Source: Clostridia bacterium
GTDB taxonomy: Bacteria > Bacillota_A > Clostridia > Oscillospirales > CAG-272
Assembly (NCBI GenBank): GCA_017466455.1
Contig: JAFTUD010000010.1
Coordinates: forward strand, 65,596 to 129,595
Direction: 5' to 3'
DNA: 64,000 nucleotides
The position numbers and the translations under genes are program-made. The notes beneath the pieces were generated by a model, which saw only the letters and a list, made by a program, of their open reading frames with translations, was not told where the DNA came from and did not search any database. This document shows, piece after piece, positions 42,149 through 49,657 of the stretch. Every line of letters begins with the position of its first letter. The first letter of the stretch is position 1.

Positions 42149-43471
42149 ATGAAAAAGCTGCTTCTTTTTTTGAGCATTGTAATTTTGTCACTTGCGCTGT
42201 TTAGCTGTGGCAATAAAATAGACCTTGAGGACTATAAAATAGTCATTCCCGAAAATGCGGATATCAGCACAAAATACGCGAGCGAGATTTTTGCCGACCT
42301 CGTTGAGGAAAAATCGGGAATTCGCCTTGAAATAGTCACCGATGAAGCCGAGGAAACAAAGTGCGAAATCCTAATCGGCGAAACGAACCGAAAAGAGTCA
42401 AAAACCGACACAGTCCCCGAGGGAAACGAGTATTACCTCTTTAAAAGGAACAACAAAATCGTAATGAAGGCAAGCGGAATTTACATAGGCGCGCCCCTTA
42501 GCGAGTTTGTCAATAAATACGCAAAAATGAACGAAAATGGCGAGTGTAAAACGGGCGATGTCCCCAAAAGACCCTCTATTCGCACCTTCACCTTTGCCGA
42601 AAAGCACGAAAGCGTCATTTTTATGATAGGCGACGGAATGGGTGAAAACCATATCAAAATGGCTGAGCAAAACGGAATGAATACCTTTATCCCAAGGTCA
42701 TATCCCGTAATCGGCACAGTAAAAACTCGCTCACAGTCCGAAATTGACGGCACTGCCACCGCCACAGATAGCTCCGCAAGCGCAACCGCCATGGCAACGG
42801 GCTATAAAACGGTAAACGGCTATGTCGGCGTTGATAAAAACGGAAACCCCGTGCAAAATGTTCGTGAGCTTGCGTTTAGCTTAGGCGCAAAAACCGCCGT
42901 CGTGACCACCGATGTAATAACGGGCGGAACACCAAGCGCATATCTTTGTCATAATGCGTCAAGAGAAAACGATGATGAGCTTGAAGCGGAAATAAAAGTC
43001 CTTACCGATGAGGGCAAAATTGACTATATAGCGGGGGATGTGGCTGATAATCTCCTGAATTCAACAAGAGAAGCCCTTCGCACCGTGTCAAAAAATAAAT
43101 CCCAATTCTTCGTAATGATTGAGGAAGGACAAATTGATAAGGCGTCACACGATAAGGATGAGGACAAGGCAATAGAGCATGTAAAAAGGTATAACGACGT
43201 GGTAGCCTACGCAACGCAGTTCGTAATGCTCCACCCCAAAACCGCCCTCGTTGTCACCGCCGACCACGAAACAGGTAAGCTCACCCCCTCAAACGGCGCA
43301 CCCTGTGGCTACTTTTTCCTATCCTACGCCCATACAAATAAGGATGTACCCGTGTTCCAAATCGGGGCAGGGCTCCTTGATGCACACGAAAAAACGATAG
43401 AAAATACCGACCTTGCAAAATTCTGCGCCGAGGCATATACAACCGCCCCCTTTGGCGACCAAGCGCAATAA
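42149..43471 (+). CDS. alkaline phosphatase family lipoprotein
   Basis: A 440-residue lipoprotein (signal ending ALFSC, cysteine about residue 20). The PhoA-type metal site VIFMIGDGMGENH (about 152-164) and the serine nucleophile in TATDSSASATAMATGYKT (about 210) are present, as are EGQIDKASHDKD and the last metal ligand in VVTADHETGKL. The first about 130 residues before the catalytic domain are unassigned. It should release phosphate from organic esters outside the cell, supplying the PiT and Na/Pi transporters (inference). Its own promoter is at 42095. Confidence 0.92.
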   Translation: MKKLLLFLSIVILSLALFSCGNKIDLEDYKIVIPENADISTKYASEIFADLVEEKSGIRLEIVTDEAEETKCEILIGETNRKESKTDTVPEGNEYYLFKRNNKIVMKASGIYIGAPLSEFVNKYAKMNENGECKTGDVPKRPSIRTFTFAEKHESVIFMIGDGMGENHIKMAEQNGMNTFIPRSYPVIGTVKTRSQSEIDGTATATDSSASATAMATGYKTVNGYVGVDKNGNPVQNVRELAFSLGAKTAVVTTDVITGGTPSAYLCHNASRENDDELEAEIKVLTDEGKIDYIAGDVADNLLNSTREALRTVSKNKSQFFVMIEEGQIDKASHDKDEDKAIEHVKRYNDVVAYATQFVMLHPKTALVVTADHETGKLTPSNGAPCGYFFLSYAHTNKDVPVFQIGAGLLDAHEKTIENTDLAKFCAEAYTTAPFGDQAQ

Positions 43472-43593
43472 AGAGGCGATAAATTCCCCGCAAATCTCGC
43501 CTTAATATATAAGTGAAGCATGATGGCGGAAGCAAAACGGTTCGGAGCTTAAAAAACGATTTCCGTGTTGAAAATTTGAATAATACCTAAAAC

Positions 43594-43617
43594 AAAAAAG
43601 CCCAAAAGGGCTTTTTT
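43594..43617. terminator. bidirectional terminator
   Basis: AAAAAAGCCC and GGGCTTTTTT form a perfect 10-bp stem with an AAAA loop between the convergent phosphatase and cupin-like genes. Confidence 0.9.
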
Positions 43618-43631
43618 GTTATTTGTAACGG

Positions 43632-43838
43632 TCAATCGTAAAAGCTGTCATTCTTGTCCCACGCAGGCGTGCAAATCACAATAACCTCGGATTTTTCGCT
43701 CTTGCCAACGACAAAATGCTTCTCATTCGGCTCAACTAAGACACAGTCCCCCGCGCTAAGTCCAACCTGCTCCCTCATAAAACTATTTACCGCCTCATTT
43801 GGCGTTAGACTACTTGGAATAATGCCACAAGGAATCAT
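43632..43838 (-). CDS. short cupin-like protein or cupin remnant, 68 aa
   Basis: The last 45 residues (LSAGDCVLVEPNEKHFVV, then EVIVICTPAWD) look like the second half of a cupin barrel: the GD turn, a P-x3-H motif and a final strand with PxW. The first cupin half is missing. The ATG has no clear ribosome binding site and lies 16 bases past the HD hydrolase stop. The frame remains open for about ten codons upstream (NEYHKRL) without a start codon. It may be a small real gene or a decayed cupin. Confidence 0.4.
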   Translation of the reverse strand: MIPCGIIPSSLTPNEAVNSFMREQVGLSAGDCVLVEPNEKHFVVGKSEKSEVIVICTPAWDKNDSFYD

Positions 43839-43854
43839 AAGGCGCTTGTGATAT

Positions 43855-44481
43855 TCATTGTGAATTATCTATATCGTTCATCTCCTGCATAAAATTTTTA
43901 ACAAATAGCTTCAAAAACTTGTTTCTCGGCTTAGCAAGCTCCCTTGCCTCGGCAGTGTTTAGTAAATCGTAAATAAGCAGTAGCTTGTCGTAAAAGTGGC
44001 TAATCGTGTCAGCCTCGCCCCCGTCATGGGAGTATAACGGTCGTCCCTTGCTTCCCCCGTAGGCAAAAGCCCTTGCCACTCCGATAGCGCCAAGCGCATC
44101 AATTCGGTCAGCATCTTGAACGATTTTTACCTCTATTCTTGTGTCCTCGCTAAGGGTAGGGTGCTTCCTGTATGATATTAAGGAAATCGCCTCTATGATA
44201 AAATCAGCCTCATCGCTTGGAAGCGAAAGACTAAGTAGCATTTCTCTCGTTTTCTCAACCTGACTAACGGGAAATAGCTTGTCATCATTCATCTCGTGAA
44301 GTAGAGCAATTAGCGTAGCAAGGCTACCGTTTGCGCATGGTATTTTTTCGCATAACTGCCTTGTCAAGCGGACAACCCTTAATATGTGGTCAAAATCATG
44401 TGCGGGATCCGCACTTAGTATGGCATTTTTTGCATAATCGTACGCGATTTGCCAATCCCTATTGCTAATTTCAAAGCCCAT
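43855..44481 (-). CDS. HD domain phosphohydrolase
   Basis: A 208-residue HD-superfamily protein: H-HD-D pattern visible in DPAHDFDHILRVVRLTR (about 26-42), LIALLHEMNDDK and the final Asp in IVQDADRIDALGAIGVARAF. It is like the YedJ group; substrate unknown. Start at ATG 44481 (MGFEISNRDWQIAY) with AGGGAG upstream. The spacing to the following cupin-like frame is 16 bases, so the two could be transcribed together. Confidence 0.85.
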   Translation of the reverse strand: MGFEISNRDWQIAYDYAKNAILSADPAHDFDHILRVVRLTRQLCEKIPCANGSLATLIALLHEMNDDKLFPVSQVEKTREMLLSLSLPSDEADFIIEAISLISYRKHPTLSEDTRIEVKIVQDADRIDALGAIGVARAFAYGGSKGRPLYSHDGGEADTISHFYDKLLLIYDLLNTAEARELAKPRNKFLKLFVKNFMQEMNDIDNSQ

Positions 44482-44579
44482 ATTTTTCTCCCTCAAATCC
44501 CATAATCGTGCGTCCCACGCCTAAAACCAAAGCGCACCTTTTAATCATTGTACCATAAAATACTTAACTATGCAATATT

Positions 44580-44760
44580 TTTATTCAAAATGCAACTCTC
44601 CAATCACTAACCCCAAAGCTCCAAAAGCCTCATCTCAAAAATCTCTAATCCCCAAAATCTCAACCGCCCACACCCCCTTGCCCAAAAATCCCCCGCACCC
44701 AAACCCCACCAAAGCCCTACCCCCAAAAACCACCAACCGATAAACTCCCAGCAAGGCTTT
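44580..44760. other. gene-free, C/A-rich low-complexity stretch
   Basis: The plus strand here is built of AAAA and CCCC runs with very few G. No ribosome binding site plus reading frame or hairpin is convincing. It matches 42001-42060 and about 2000-2130 in style. Confidence 0.6.
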
Positions 44761-44775
44761 TTACATTATTGCATA

Positions 44776-44804
44776 TTGAATTTGTCAAGGAGATGTGATA
44801 AAAT
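44776..44804 (+). promoter_or_regulatory. promoter of the first small repeat-protein gene
   Basis: TTGAAT (44776-44781) and TAAAAT (44799-44804) with 17 bases between; the ATG follows at 44837. Confidence 0.65.
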
Positions 44805-44836
44805 AAAATCATAAATAAAATTTAAGGAGAATGAAT

Positions 44837-45040
44837 ATGGCAAAGGAAGCAATAAAGGAGTTTTCGGGCAGGATAATCGGATATATTGATACAAAGCCAA
44901 ACGGGGATAAGGTGGTAAGTAGCTGGACAGGAAAAATTCTCGGCACATATTTTAAGAGCAGAAATGTCACATGCGACTTTTACGGACGCATTATCGCCCG
45001 TGGCGAATGCTGTGGCATGCTATTTAGCTTAGACAAATAA
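44837..45040 (+). CDS. small protein with three GKIIG repeats, 67 aa
   Basis: Unrecognised family. The sequence has three repeats of the type [FYW]-x-G-[KR]-I-[IL]-[GA]: EFSGRIIGYI, SWTGKILGTYF and DFYGRIIARGE, probably three short beta-hairpins. It ends CCGMLFSLDK with two adjacent cysteines. I start at 44837 since AAGGAG is 7 bases upstream; an ATG at 44831 would be 1 base away from it. A paralogue lies at 46202, and both are followed by nearly identical terminators. Similar small proteins exist in Clostridia without known function. Confidence 0.72.
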   Translation: MAKEAIKEFSGRIIGYIDTKPNGDKVVSSWTGKILGTYFKSRNVTCDFYGRIIARGECCGMLFSLDK

Positions 45041-45041
45041 G

Positions 45042-45074
45042 AAAAGCCTTGTAGAAAAATCTACAAGGTTTTTT
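45042..45074 (+). terminator. terminator of the first small repeat-protein gene
   Basis: CCTTGTAGA and TCTACAAGG pair around an AAAA loop, followed by six T. The sequence is almost the same as the terminator at 46407-46440. Confidence 0.88.
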
Positions 45075-45084
45075 GTTTAGTATA

Positions 45085-45113
45085 TTGAAATACATTTTTG
45101 ATTGTGTTATAAT
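45085..45113 (+). promoter_or_regulatory. promoter of the structured RNA
   Basis: TTGAAA (45085-45090) and TATAAT (45108-45113) with 17 bases between. The expected transcription start, about 45120, is the first base of the closing stem of the RNA. Confidence 0.75.
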
Positions 45114-45119
45114 GAAAGC

Positions 45120-45272
45120 ACCACACGAATTGAATAAAACCACGTAAGAGTACGCATTTTATTATTTGATAAAAATGCATACTCCATTTCTGCGTACTTG
45201 TTATGTGGTCAATTCGTGTGGTAACGATCGGAGGGTGTGTTTTTTGTGCACTCCTTGTGAGTGCACTTTTTA
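45120..45272 (+). ncRNA. structured leader or small RNA with intrinsic terminator
   Basis: A 14-bp perfect outer stem (ACCACACGAATTGA at 45120-45133 with 45209-45222) encloses a second stem, CCACGTAA..AGTACGCA (45140-45156) with TGCGTACT..TTATGTGG (45191-45208). AGTACGCA can instead pair with ATGCATACTC (45175-45184), so two folds exclude each other. A terminator, GTGCACT..AGTGCAC with TTTTT, lies at 45246-45271. The arrangement fits a switching leader for the genes from 45327 or a free small RNA of about 150 bases. It does not match T-box, SRP, 6S or riboswitch consensus sequences known to me. Confidence 0.62.
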
Positions 45273-45326
45273 TTTGTAAAAATTCATTCTCCGATTTGCT
45301 TAATATTTAGAAAGGAGGATAAAAGC

Positions 45327-45536
45327 ATGGATCAGCATTATCAAAAAACATTTAGAATTTGCGCCACATGTCAATATTGGGGTGGCACAAGACGCTTTTC
45401 AAATTCGTTTAACAATGTAGTTGTGGTCTCAAGCCCAATGCTTGATGGCCCTTGCTATAATCCAAATAGCGGTTATAGACATCTTCGGGCAAACGGGTCA
45501 TGCCCCAAATATACCCTGTGGAGCGCAATAAGGTGA
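45327..45536 (+). CDS. small Cys-rich protein, 69 aa, probably zinc-binding
   Basis: Unrecognised family. Two cysteines in RICATCQYWGGTRR and two more in GPCYNPNSGYRHLRANGSCP suggest a zinc ribbon or similar knuckle. Many aromatic residues, no signal peptide. A strong AAAGGAGG lies 8 bases before the ATG at 45327. It is the first gene after the structured RNA and is followed 40 bases later by the 201-residue gene. Confidence 0.68.
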   Translation: MDQHYQKTFRICATCQYWGGTRRFSNSFNNVVVVSSPMLDGPCYNPNSGYRHLRANGSCPKYTLWSAIR

Positions 45537-45576
45537 TTTGTTAGAGAAAAATTTTCGAATAAGAAGGAGAACAAAA

Positions 45577-46182
45577 ATGGGATTTTTTGATTTTTTCGCA
45601 AAGAAAGAAAAATTTGTGGACAAGCAGGATGAATTTGATGCTTATCAGCTCGCAAGACTCATTTATGATTTTGGGTATTTTGAGGAAACCAAATCAAAAA
45701 TGAAAATCGATCACGGTGAGGTTATGCAGGCGTTTATTAAAAAATATTTTAACGGAAATGAGAGCGTGGTTTGGTGGAACTATGTTAATATGATACATGC
45801 TTGGAAATCGGGCTGGTATAACTGTCCTGTCATAAAATTTTTAAAAACAGCCTGTGATACGGATAGACTATATCATGGAACCTCTGAACACCAGCAATCT
45901 ATAATTGACTATATGGAAGGCGATAAGCCTGTATCCTACATAGAAGAGCTTTTGTACAATAAAAATTATTATAGCTATGATTGCCCGGATTACCTTATAA
46001 AGGTGTACGCCTTTATCAATTCTGATGATGCTATGTATTTTGTAGATAAAGAAACAGGAAATAGCCTTTATGATGATTTGAATGAAATAAAGGCTAAAAT
46101 CGGTGGAGCAGAGGGGTCATCGGGCTTTGCGCCAAGACACGAAATTGATGCAATATTAGAAAAATATAAAAGACCTCTCTAA
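45577..46182 (+). CDS. hypothetical protein, 201 aa
   Basis: Unrecognised. The start MGFFDFFAKKEKFVDK is amphipathic, as seen in some membrane-peripheral proteins; the rest is soluble, acidic, rich in Tyr, Trp and Asp, and predicted mostly helical (DAYQLARLIYDFGYFEETKS, ESVVWWNYVNMIHAWKSGWY). Start at 45577 with AAGAAGGAG upstream. It lies between the Cys-rich protein and the second small repeat protein, which suggests one four-gene cassette (44837-46440). Confidence 0.68.
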   Translation: MGFFDFFAKKEKFVDKQDEFDAYQLARLIYDFGYFEETKSKMKIDHGEVMQAFIKKYFNGNESVVWWNYVNMIHAWKSGWYNCPVIKFLKTACDTDRLYHGTSEHQQSIIDYMEGDKPVSYIEELLYNKNYYSYDCPDYLIKVYAFINSDDAMYFVDKETGNSLYDDLNEIKAKIGGAEGSSGFAPRHEIDAILEKYKRPL

Positions 46183-46201
46183 AGGAAAGAAGAAAACTAA
46201 A

Positions 46202-46402
46202 ATGAACAGAATCTTTATAAAGGATTTTTCTGGAAAAATTATTGGTAGCATAGAGATACTGCCAAACGGAGATAAGGTTGTTAGAGATTATTTGTGCAAA
46301 ATTTTGGGCAGATATGAAAAGTCCACAAATACCACAAAGGACTATTATGGAAAAATCATAGCAAGAGGTGATTGCTGTAGCCTCTTGCTTTCAACCAAAT
46401 AA
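46202..46402 (+). CDS. small protein with three GKIIG repeats, 66 aa (paralogue)
   Basis: Paralogue of the 44837 protein: KDFSGKIIGSIE, DYLCKILGRYEKS and DYYGKIIARGDCC repeat the pattern. PNGDKVV is identical in both. Ribosome binding site weak (AAGGAAAG about 14 bases upstream), possibly coupled to the gene ending at 46182, 20 bases before. Function unknown. Confidence 0.68.
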   Translation: MNRIFIKDFSGKIIGSIEILPNGDKVVRDYLCKILGRYEKSTNTTKDYYGKIIARGDCCSLLLSTK

Positions 46403-46406
46403 AAAT

Positions 46407-46440
46407 AAAAAGCCTTGTAGAAAAATCTACAAGGCTTTTT
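46407..46440 (+). terminator. terminator of the small-protein cassette
   Basis: AAAAAGCCTTGTAGA and TCTACAAGGCTTTTT form a perfect 15-bp stem with a 4-base loop. Confidence 0.92.
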
Positions 46441-46519
46441 AAATATCATTCCTCACAACTTGAAAAAATCAACCCGAAGAAAACAACCATCAAACCAAAA
46501 AACAAGGCGGAATTAACAG

Positions 46520-46963
46520 TTATTTCATAGGAATACTTGCTTTGTCGATGAGTGAAAATTCAAACATATCTCCACCGCCATCGGTAGGAGTAATGAAGCG
46601 AACGGAATTTTGCGCTTCAAGCGTAAATGAAAACTGTTCAAGCTCCCATCTCTTGGTTTCATCGGAGTTTATTTTGTCCAATGGTTGAGAAAACGAAATA
46701 GTTATTCCATCTTTTGTTATTTTAGTAATAGTGAAATCGACCCTGTAAGAGGGATTTGACTTTCCATTTGGCAAAGCATGTGTCCCGCCTTTTTCAATGT
46801 CCTCAAAGTATAAATCGTATTTTTCGTCTGCATTAAAACCGCTTATGTGCGTCACACTTACCTTGATTGCCTTGCCATCATAATATTTTTCATTTGAGCT
46901 ACAAGAGGTAAGCATTAAAATAACGGTAAAAAGAGCTAAAGCAATGGCTAATATTCTTTTCAT
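46520..46963 (-). CDS. lipoprotein of unknown function, 147 aa
   Basis: A small lipoprotein: MKRILAIALALFTVILML and the lipobox LTSC (cysteine about residue 21). The mature part is beta-rich without recognised motifs. Its ATG overlaps the anti-sigma gene by 4 bases, so it belongs to the ECF operon 46520-48101 and may be a signal-sensing partner. Confidence 0.75.
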   Translation of the reverse strand: MKRILAIALALFTVILMLTSCSSNEKYYDGKAIKVSVTHISGFNADEKYDLYFEDIEKGGTHALPNGKSNPSYRVDFTITKITKDGITISFSQPLDKINSDETKRWELEQFSFTLEAQNSVRFITPTDGGGDMFEFSLIDKASIPMK

Positions 46964-47550
46964 TTTGTTTTCCCCTCTCTCAAGCTGTTCTCATAATCAT
47001 TTCTGCACGCCAAATTGAAAACATAATCACCGCTGTTTTCTAAATCCCAATCTATAAGCTGCTCTTTTGTTGCGAAAATGTAGAGCGTTCCGCTTCTATA
47101 ATCTCTATTTAGTGTTTTGTCAAGAATGGCTTGATTTACGCTATCTCCATTCTTGGCGGTCACTGTTATGGCTATAAATTTATCCTTGGGGCAAGAAAGT
47201 AGCGCTTCATACAGGGCATCATCTACGAAAAATCCGTTCCATTCTTGATACGGCTGTGGCGAAGTGCTTCCCGATGAGCCTATTTGCTCGTTCCAAATAA
47301 TTTTGTCAATATCAGTCGGTAAGACCTTGTCAACAATTATGCCACCGTCACCACCGTCAGGCGGATCGGTTGGGGCGGAAGATAAAAGAATACCTATGCT
47401 AATCGTTACAAAAAGGCATAAGCACGCTGCAAGAGCTCCCATTTTCCTTAATGGATTTTTTGCTCGGTGTTTTTCTTGGCTTGGGTCTGCGTTTAATATG
47501 AATCGTGAGTCCAATCCGTTCATTGCATCAAATAAAATTTTGCTTGTCAT
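46960..47550 (-). CDS. probable membrane anti-sigma factor
   Basis: A 196-residue single-pass protein. The cytoplasmic N-terminus (about 1-35) is followed by one transmembrane segment (about 36-57, GALAACLCLFVTISIGILL), a Pro/Gly linker (PTDPPDGGDGG) and an outside domain with no recognised family. Position directly behind an ECF sigma gene with ATGA overlap supports an anti-sigma role; no zinc-binding HxxxCxxC motif is visible, so the class is unclear. Confidence 0.68.
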   Translation of the reverse strand: MTSKILFDAMNGLDSRFILNADPSQEKHRAKNPLRKMGALAACLCLFVTISIGILLSSAPTDPPDGGDGGIIVDKVLPTDIDKIIWNEQIGSSGSTSPQPYQEWNGFFVDDALYEALLSCPKDKFIAITVTAKNGDSVNQAILDKTLNRDYRSGTLYIFATKEQLIDWDLENSGDYVFNLACRNDYENSLREGKTK

Positions 47551-48101
47551 ATGATAAAACCTTCCTTTTCTAAAAAAGCCTTGAGTTTTTTTCGTGTGCG
47601 AAGAAGGAGAACTGTTACGTGGCTTTCTTTCATAAAATATTCCTTTGAAATTTCGGAAATAGAGCTCGCATACCAGTAGCGTTTGACAAATATACGCTGA
47701 GTCCTTTCAGGTAGAGCAGAAACAAAGCGGTTTAGGGCATCCTTTAACGCAAACGTATCAACGATATCATCCGAGCCTTCGTTGGAAATACATTCGCTGA
47801 GCTCATCAAGACAAAGGGATACCTGCCCCTTTCGCTTTTGCGTATTTTGAGCGTTGTATCTGTTTAAAGAAAGCTGTCGGCAAATCGTTCCTACATATGC
47901 CTTCAAGGACTCCGGACGGTTAGGCGGAATTGTATTCCAAGCCTTTAGATAAGAATCATTTACAATTTCCTCAGCATCCTCGTCGCTTTGTAATATGTTA
48001 TATGCAATGTAGCGACAGTACTTTCCGTATTTTTTGTCCGTTTCGGAAATGGCGGATTCGGAGCGCTCTAAATACAGCTCTATTATTTGCCTGTCATCCA
48101 T
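47547..48101 (-). CDS. ECF-type RNA polymerase sigma factor
   Basis: A 184-residue sigma-70 family protein: region 2 in KKYGKYCRYIAYNILQSDED, AEEIVNDSYLKAWNTIPP and LKAYVGTICRQLSLNRY; region 4 in LPERTQRIFVKRYWYASSIS followed by SHVTVLLLRTRKKLKAFLE. The start at 48101 (MDDRQIIELYLERS) has AAAGGAG 7 bases upstream. First gene of a three-gene operon with anti-sigma factor and lipoprotein. Confidence 0.9.
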   Translation of the reverse strand: MDDRQIIELYLERSESAISETDKKYGKYCRYIAYNILQSDEDAEEIVNDSYLKAWNTIPPNRPESLKAYVGTICRQLSLNRYNAQNTQKRKGQVSLCLDELSECISNEGSDDIVDTFALKDALNRFVSALPERTQRIFVKRYWYASSISEISKEYFMKESHVTVLLLRTRKKLKAFLEKEGFII

Positions 48102-48195
48102 ACCCTCACTCCTTTCGCGTGTTTTGAAAGCCTTCACCCTAATAGACAGGAAAAATGATATAAATACTACAGCTTTTTACATTTTTTATGAAAAG

Positions 48196-48225
48196 AATTT
48201 GGCGGAGCATCTGCTCCGCCAAATT
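48196..48225 (-). terminator. terminator of guaA
   Basis: AATTTGGCGGAGCA pairs perfectly with TGCTCCGCCAAATT (14 bp). On the minus strand the downstream side is CTTTT-rich. It lies about 90 bases after the guaA stop. Confidence 0.8.
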
Positions 48226-48312
48226 TTATAGCTGTGTTTTGATAAAATTAAATCCATATATCACCCGCGGGCGATTTCACCGAGCCTTGATCCCTTGATC
48301 GGATTAAGTGTA

Positions 48313-49314
48313 TTATTCCCACTCAATAGTGCCTGTCGGCTTTGGAGTAAGGTCGTAAAGAACACGGTTAATGCCCTCAACCTCGGTAACGATACGGTTA
48401 GTAACCTTATGAAGAACCGCGTAAGGAATTTCCTCGATAGTCGCGCTCATAGCGTCAGTAGTATTTACCGCGCGAATGATTGCGGGCCAGCCCTCATATC
48501 TTGACTCGTTTTTAACGCCTACGCTCTTAATGTCGGGAATAATGATGAAGTATTGCCATACCTTTCCGGCAAGACCGCAAATGTCAAACTCCTCACGGAG
48601 AATTGCATCAGCCTCACGAAGTGCATTAAGTCTATCTCTTGTGATAGCGCCAAGGCATCTAACGCCAAGACCGGGTCCCGGGAATGGCTGACGGTAAACC
48701 ATAGCATGAGGAAGACCGAGCGCCTCGCCAACAACTCTTACCTCATCCTTAAAGAGAAGCTTAAGTGGCTCAACAAGCTCAAACTTAAGGTCGTCGGGAA
48801 GTCCGCCTACATTATGGTGAGATTTAACAGCCTGCTTGCCCTCAGCCTGCTTAAAGCTTTCAAGAATGTCGGGATAAATAGTGCCTTGAGCCAAGAATTC
48901 AACGCCCTCGAGCTTTCTTGCCTCATCAGCGAAAACATTTATAAATTCAGCGCCGATAATTTTTCTCTTTCTTTCAGGCTCGCTAACACCTGCCAAAAGA
49001 TTTAGGAAACGGTCAGTTGCATCAATGTAAATAAGATTTGCATCAAGCTCCTTGCCGAAAACCTCAATAACCTGCTCACTCTCGTTCTTTCTCATAAGTC
49101 CATGGTTTACATGCACACAGTAGAGCTGCTTGCCAATAGCCTTAATAAGAAGTGCCGCAACAACGCTTGAGTCAACTCCGCCTGAAAGAGCAAGAAGAAC
49201 CTTCTTGTCACCAACCTGCTCGCGCACAAGCTTAATTTGCTCATCAATAAAAGCGTTTGCAAGCTCAAAATTATTAATGCGCTTCATTGTTTCCGGTCTT
49301 ACATTTGAATTCAT
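48313..49314 (-). CDS. guaA: GMP synthase, ATP-pyrophosphatase subunit (no glutaminase domain)
   Basis: A 333-residue enzyme that aminates XMP to GMP. The PP-loop LLALSGGVDSSVVAALL lies near residues 40-56, followed by HVNHGLMR, GTIYPDILES, the family block RQPFPGPGLGVRCLG and the dimerisation domain ending in KPTGTIEWE. The usual N-terminal glutamine amidotransferase domain (about 190 residues) is absent and there is no trace of it upstream, so it needs a separate glutaminase subunit, as in archaea, or uses free ammonia. Start at 49314 with GGAGG 9 bases upstream. Confidence 0.9.
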   Translation of the reverse strand: MNSNVRPETMKRINNFELANAFIDEQIKLVREQVGDKKVLLALSGGVDSSVVAALLIKAIGKQLYCVHVNHGLMRKNESEQVIEVFGKELDANLIYIDATDRFLNLLAGVSEPERKRKIIGAEFINVFADEARKLEGVEFLAQGTIYPDILESFKQAEGKQAVKSHHNVGGLPDDLKFELVEPLKLLFKDEVRVVGEALGLPHAMVYRQPFPGPGLGVRCLGAITRDRLNALREADAILREEFDICGLAGKVWQYFIIIPDIKSVGVKNESRYEGWPAIIRAVNTTDAMSATIEEIPYAVLHKVTNRIVTEVEGINRVLYDLTPKPTGTIEWE

Positions 49315-49440
49315 AATATTGTACCTCCCAACATTATATATAAGAATCAATTTTTGAATAAAAATATTTTATCACAAGGCTTTTTAAATATCAATAGAAT
49401 TTTATAAAAAAATTTGAAAAATATAAATTTTCCATTTCCC

Positions 49441-49469
49441 TTGACAAAAAGGAAAATTTAGAATATAAT
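49441..49469 (+). promoter_or_regulatory. promoter of the FMN riboswitch-ribU transcript
   Basis: TTGACA (49441-49446) and TATAAT (49464-49469) with 17 bases between, about 27 bases before the riboswitch. Confidence 0.82.
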
Positions 49470-49496
49470 TCTAATATAATCTTAATACACAAAAAT

Positions 49497-49597
49497 CTTC
49501 AGGGCAGGGTGAAATTCCCGATCGGCGGTAAAGTCCGCGAGCGAAAGCAGATTTGGTTAAATTCCAAAACCGGCAGTAAAGTCTGAATGGAAGAGGA
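49497..49597 (+). promoter_or_regulatory. FMN riboswitch (RFN element)
   Basis: All signature blocks are present: AGGGCAGGGTGAAATTCCC, GATCGGCGGTAAAGTC, CGCGAGCG, AAACCGGCAGTAAAGTCTG and ATGGAAGAGGA. It senses flavin mononucleotide and should switch off the riboflavin transporter downstream when FMN is plentiful. Confidence 0.97.
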
Positions 49598-49619
49598 TTA
49601 GCATTTTTATGTCCTTTTT

Positions 49620-49642
49620 TCGCCCTGAACGGGCGATTTTTT
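49620..49642 (+). terminator. expression-platform terminator of the FMN riboswitch
   Basis: TCGCCC-TGAAC-GGGCGA followed by TTTTTTATTTT between the aptamer and ribU. The GGGCGA arm may be freed by alternative pairing in the absence of FMN. Confidence 0.82.
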
Positions 49643-49657
49643 ATTTTCGGAGGAAAA

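Noticed and set aside
45120..45272. T-box leader or retron-type RNA
   Set aside because: There is no T-box consensus (GGGTGGNACCGCG) before the terminator, and no reverse transcriptase gene is near.
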